From NCBI RefSeq assembly GCF_020520425.1, contig NC_079490.1:6386001-6450000 (forward strand): DNA of 64,000 nucleotides. The letters run 5' to 3'. Below the pieces are notes generated by a model. The model was not told the origin of the DNA. It did no database searches and was given only the letters and a program-made list of their open reading frames with translations. Source of the stretch: Spinacia oleracea. Its lineage: Eukaryota > Streptophyta > Magnoliopsida > Caryophyllales > Amaranthaceae. A program made the translations under genes and the position numbers. Below, piece by piece: positions 59,332-64,000 of the stretch (the first letter of the stretch is position 1; each line of letters opens with the position of its first letter).

Positions 59332-60312
59332 CTCCCTTCGTCCCAATTTATTCTTTACGCTTTCCGTTTCTAGTGTCCCATTTTAATCTTTACCCTTCGA
59401 ATATTTCCTTTTGTATTGTAGCATAAAAGTCCCTAATATTCCGTTAAAAATCATGTCAAATGATTATTTTAAAGAATTAATTCATTGGGACATTTTAATG
59501 ATTAAATCTCTTACACTTTCTCGTTTGAACGTTTAATATTTCTCCTTTTTTCAATGTTAGATTTTTTATAAAACTAAAAATATTATTAATAAATGGCTAT
59601 TTAAGTAAACAAAAAGAGAAATTTCATCCATGTACATTAATAATTTATTAAATCGTGTGCATGATACCAAACGTAAAAAATAAAAAGGAATAGAGAGTGT
59701 AAATTTTCACTTTTATAAAAAAAATTGACATTGAAAAAATGAGAAAGATTTAATACTCCATCCGTCTCTTTTAGTTCTTTACGTTTTCCTTTTTTGGATG
59801 TTCCAAATGTTTTTTATATTACCTTTTATATTATCAAATAAATGCTTTAACATTCTATCAAAATTTGTGTCCTGTAATTATTTTAATCAATTAAATTCAT
59901 TGAGTAATTTAATCTCTTACACTCTTCCTTTGAGACATTAATTTTTTTTTCTTCTCATTTTTCCAATATCATAAGTTTGATAAAAGTGAAAATATTATAA
60001 ATAAACGTAATTTTATCTTGTTTAAAAATAAATAAATAGAGGAATCTCATTGTACATTAATAAGTTGTTAAAACGCGTGCAAAATACTAAATGTAAAGAA
60101 CAAAAAGAGACGGATGAAGTATTTCATTGGTGTGAAAGATTTGATAGTTAAAATAACCCAATGAATTTAATTGATTGAAATAATCATTTGATATGAGTTT
60201 TGACAGAATATTAGGGACTTTTATACTAAAACACATATATAAAAAAATTAAGTATAAAGATTAAAATGAAATACTAGAAACAAAAAGTGTAAATAAATAA
60301 ACCGGAACGGGG
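59332..60312. mobile_element. Long-hairpin Stowaway-like MITE interrupted by another MITE
   Basis: The left arm from CTCCCTTCGTCCCAATTTAT and the right arm ending AATAAATAAACCGGAACGGGG are inverted repeats that match over roughly 200 bases each, including AATCATTTGATATG / CATGTCAAATGATT and AATATTAGGGACTTTTAT / ATAAAAGTCCCTAATATT. TA flanks both sides. A second element (59756-60119) sits inside, splitting it. Confidence 0.8.
59756..60119. mobile_element. Inner Stowaway-like MITE
   Basis: The ends CTCCATCCGTCTCTTTTAGT and AAAAAGAGACGGATGAAG are inverted repeats, with TA on both sides (59754-59755, 60120-60121). It is inserted in the spacer of the outer hairpin element, so it is the younger of the two. 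364 bp, noncoding. Confidence 0.85.
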
Positions 60313-62100
60313 TATTTCTTTTACATGGAATCTTTTAGTTGATCTTGTAAGTTTTTTTTGACGGGGAAAAACAATATCATTAATAATCAGCCATACGACA
60401 TCTTTAATGATAAAATAAATCTGCATAACACAGATTCAAAGAAAATACATAACTGTAACAATCAAAACAATTACTATTTTGCATCCTAAAGCACATCTCA
60501 TACTCTACCGCTTCTAGCTTGACGCGGGCAGTGATTTTCGATGATTTCACGTCTTTCCAAGTAGAGCCATTCGCAATCTGCGCACGAATTGTTCTGGTCG
60601 ACGAGCTGATGATAAACCCTAAACCTGTATAAAACCCAATTCTCCTTCCCAATTATTGAAACCCTAAAAATATTCCAATTCATGAATGAGAGTCAAGAAT
60701 TGTAAGTTAATTGGCTTTCATTGAATGGTAATGGGAAAGAGACATAATTCCACAAATTTTGTGTAACTTCAAACTAACTAGAAGGACCTAATCAATGTCG
60801 GCAAACATAAAGCATAATTGCATTCTAGAAGATCTACTGAAATGTTTTCCACCGCCATAATCTCCTATAAATATGGAGTTGTTCATCCATTGGAGATATA
60901 AACATGAATACAACTACAAGAAGCCATATATTTTAAGCTTTTCTCCATAAACCCTCTTTGTACAATATCTACTATACTTGTTGTAATTGTATAATTCCCT
61001 AATGATATAGGGGTTTTTGTACTCTCCTACTTCGATTTCTCAATCTTTTATATTTAAATAAGGCAAATTACGTTTATTTATAATGTTTTGTAAATTTTGA
61101 TAGAATATTGAGATACTTATATGACAATATAAAAGGAAATGTAAAAAATAAAATAGGACACCTGAAAAGAAATACGTAAATATTTTCATAAATAGTGGAT
61201 TTTGGATTTTTCCTCTACTTAGAGGATTTTTCCCATGTTGAATTGTGTGTCCATTTTTACTAACTTTCTTGTCATATATTTTCCTTCTATTATTTATCCT
61301 TTCTCAATCTCTAACTCTTTAATCTCCTTTCCGTAGTTCATTCACAACCCCTAATAATTACTATGGCAAACAACCAAGAAACATAATCCTCAAACAACAC
61401 CAATAACCTTGATCTGATCCGATAGAATTATAATTTAGATGAAGATGATGAGATGGAAGCAACACAATACTTTTCAACATGTAGCCAGATTACTAAATTG
61501 AAATATGCTATGAACATCTCAGTTATCATCAGAAAAAATGTGTTAACTGGACAACCGCAAGCCTGTGGCTACAGAAAAGAATATCAGAAGTACATGACAA
61601 TACAGAAAGATGATTAACCTTAAACATGACCAGAGAAGAAAAACCAGTAATACTTTAAAAACAGAATTTCAAAACAGAAAGAGATGAAGTCACTATAAGG
61701 TAGGTGCATAGCTTCATCTGCATAATGGTTTCTATTCGTGTTTCATATACTTAGAGGACAGCTAACAATCTACCCTGAGACTATGGCAAGCAACCAAGAA
61801 ACATAATCCTCAAACAACGCCAATACCCTTGATCTGATCCGATAGAATTATAATTTAGATGAAGATGATGAGATGGAAGACTGTAAGAATACATGCAAGT
61901 GGGGTATTACGAAGAAGATTATATTAAAATTTAAGTTGAATGAGACGCATTCGAATGCTTTTGTTCACAAATTGCAGATTCCAACACCACTATCCTTATG
62001 GTGATGACTGATGAGGTCCTCGACCATCTCGATGAGATATGTGTACATTGGCACACAACTACATTTCAGGGCTAATACAACGCCTAAATCCACTTGGCCA
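60313..62100. other. Intergenic stretch with a 95-bp direct repeat
   Basis: No supported gene. A block of about 95 bp (starting CAACCAAGAAACATAATCC, with TGATCTGATCCGATAGAATT in the middle and GAAGATGATGAGATGGAAG at the end) occurs at about 61370-61459 and again at about 61790-61879. Around 60870-61010 there is an LTR-like TATA/leader stretch (CTATAAATATGGAGTTG then ATACTTGTTGTAATTG) without recognisable partner. Confidence 0.5.
60498..60683 (-). other. Coding-like fragment of unknown identity
   Basis: A minus-strand frame begins at an ATG at 60683 shortly before a TTTTTAGGGTTTC telo-box-like word, reads MNWNIFRVSIIGKENWVLYR and ends at 60498 after about 61 codons. A second overlapping frame (60652-60404) starts only at TTG. 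Composition is higher in GC than the neighbours, which hints at a captured gene start, but no domain was recognised and no partner exon was found. Confidence 0.2.
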
Positions 62101-62103
62101 GAA

Positions 62104-62310
62104 AATCTGTTGCATTAGATCGATCTAATGCAACGACTCTCTACCGTTGCATCTGGTGGCATTGAATAAGACCTAATGCGACGGTATTAAAACTTAATGC
62201 AACGGCTATCCTCTTACCGTTGCATTCACTATATAACTAATGCAACAGAAATTGTTGTAACAATTTTTAGTGATATTGCAACGGCTTTAACCTAATGCAA
62301 CGACCATGTT
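62104..62310. mobile_element. Possible CACTA-type subterminal repeat cluster
   Basis: About ten copies of TAATGCAACGG-like words occur in both orientations within 200 bases, including a perfect 26-bp palindrome at 62109-62134 (half-site GTTGCATTAGATC). The word TTTTTAGTG near 62260 resembles a CACTA right end. Dense short subterminal motifs are typical of CACTA elements, but no transposase or opposite end is visible. Confidence 0.4.
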
Positions 62311-63766
62311 AAAAAAAATGTATAATATTATATGTTTTATATATTTATTTATTTATATACATTATGCAAATCTAATTATTGAAAAATAACAGGAAATTTC
62401 ATTGAGATATAAAATTAAGAGTATGTACAATGTTGCAATTGTTTCTGTTAGAAAAATTACAATTTAACTAAAATATCACATAATTTTTTTGAGAACTAAT
62501 CAAACATTTTCATCTAAAATAAAGGGGTTGCCACCATATTTCGTTGAAGTCTATAGTTCTCTGATTTGCTCATGATGCACCACCAAGTTGGATAAAAATA
62601 ACTGAATTAATTTCAGACGCTGCCATCTTCACACTTTATTTTACACTTCTGTCATATGTCTCTCTATCCCATTAATCTTTTTCACCCTTACACAAAACAC
62701 GACACTGCACATGGATGAACTGAAGCATATTTCATCAAATAAAACATATGGAATAAAAAAGGTATATAAACACTAATATAAACCTGGTCCACACTAATTT
62801 AGCGTGGACCAGAACAATGCAGTAATTTGGTTGGGCAACATGTGTGATTGTCACGTAACAACTATTTTGTAATTTTAAATAGTAACTATATGCGTATTAC
62901 AGTAACTATGTGTTTTAAAGAGTTATTATACGTTTTGAAGAGTTTTTGTGCGATTGTGTTTAGCCCACTTTATATACGTTTTTTAATTTTTCTTCATAAC
63001 TATAGCGCACGGTCCCCCAAGATATACAAAATTATCTTGTAAAAATGTAACTTAAATACAAGAATTGACAGTTTTTGAGAAAATGTGGTAGATAATTTGT
63101 CTTTTAGTTGAATTAAATAATAGTGTGAGATGAGAGAAATGTGAGTACCACACACCAAATAAGGTATGAGGCAAACAAATAGGGACGTCCGTTTATGGTA
63201 TATGGGGAAATCTTCTAGGGACGGAGGGAGTACATTGTAAATGCTAGAAAGTTGAATTTGCATATAATAAGCAATACACAACCTTAAATGTCGAATTTAG
63301 GTACCATTGATAATTCGGTGGCACATTAGCATGCTGATTGTATGGGTATTTTCAAGGAACAATTTTTTTTTTTATGTATATAAGACAAATGATCCTACTG
63401 AACCAACACCTATCTCATGTTAATCTATGTAAGTAAACGCTTGAGCTTCTCCCAAACATAAACGCAATTTATAAGGCTTGACAGTATGACCTCCAAATCA
63501 TATGATGAGTTTCCCACCAACTCTACAATGTTAATTAGTTTCCTAAGAATATGAGGTTTCAAACTCATAAATCTATACCTAGTATTTAAAAACTATAACC
63601 ATAGGTGACAATATGACATGTGTTATCACCCCCATTAATCTACCTTTTCCCTCCATTTTTTGTAATTAAAATAGAAAACTCAAAAGACAATCATATAAAG
63701 AATAAAGAATAAACAACTCAAAAGACACATCTATACATAGCATTTAAAAACTACTTCTCATAACTA
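62311..63766. other. Intergenic stretch, no gene seen
   Basis: AT-rich, with a GGACGGAGGGAGTA word near 63219-63232 marking the right end of an old Stowaway-type MITE whose left end is unclear. A GGTCCACACTAATTTAGCGTGGACC imperfect palindrome lies near 62788. Short open frames show nothing recognisable. Confidence 0.35.
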
Positions 63767-64000
63767 CCTCTGTTTCAAAATAACCTTTACACTTTCCTTT
63801 TTAGTCCGTTTTATAAAGTTTTTACACTTTACTTTGTTCTATTTTTTGACATGAAAATGTACTATCTTACCCCTCTTACCCCACAACATTTTCAATTACC
63901 ACTTACTTTTTCTTACTTTATTTATTTTTTTCTTACACCAACCCACTTTTTTTACTCATCGACCATACTGTATCTATATTTTATTATATTCACCCACCTT
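63767..64000. mobile_element. Stowaway-like MITE, cut by the window end
   Basis: Starts CCTCTGTTTCAAAATAACC after TA, followed by TTTTTAGTCCGTTTTATAAA and TTCTATTTTTTGACATG as in the element at 15902-16198. The right end lies beyond the window. Confidence 0.7.

Overview
The window looks like nuclear DNA of a eudicot plant. It is AT-rich, its genes have many GT-AG introns, three encoded proteins carry chloroplast or secretory-route signatures, and the spaces between genes are packed with MITEs, Helitrons, a LINE fragment and decayed LTR retrotransposons. The protein sequences and repeat style would fit Caryophyllales (a spinach- or beet-like genome), but that is an impression, not a demonstrated assignment.

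Six host genes can be modelled exon by exon with matching splice phases. In order they are: a PsbP-domain thylakoid-lumen protein (PPD2-like, 658-4052, +); an unrecognised multi-pass membrane protein (5146-7796, +); the mu subunit of the AP-3 adaptor complex (8743-12518, -); the trans-Golgi protein ECHIDNA (39632-43368, -); the chloroplast RNA-binding protein CRB/CSP41b (45054-49615, +); and a galactinol synthase (54371-57615, +). ECHIDNA and CRB stand head to head, the same neighbour pair as Arabidopsis At1g09330/At1g09340.

Layout: 1-13 kb is gene-rich. 12.9-22.9 kb is accessory DNA, with a textbook minus-strand Helitron, a 5'-truncated LINE, a Stowaway-like MITE, an LTR relic with a long TC microsatellite, and a larger Helitron that has three successive 5' ends and one 3' end. 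22.1-40.5 kb holds the most striking structure: a nearly identical segment of about 4.79 kb present twice in direct orientation (22129-26920 and 35693-40485), with an incomplete, decayed Ty1/copia element (26921-35692) between the copies. The duplicated segment contains the last exon of ECHIDNA, so one copy completes the gene and the other is an orphan exon. 40.5-57.6 kb is gene-rich again. 57.6-64 kb is nested MITEs, a TIR element with an internal tandem array, and possible CACTA-type terminal DNA.

The genes do not form an operon-like system. AP3M and ECH both act in Golgi/post-Golgi trafficking, PPD2 and CRB act in the plastid, and GolS makes galactinol for raffinose-family sugars. The most interesting observations are structural: a very recent duplication apparently produced by recombination involving a retrotransposon (or an assembly artefact that mimics this), nested transposons, and transposon-derived DNA in the promoter of the galactinol synthase gene. 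No wholly new biological system was recognised.
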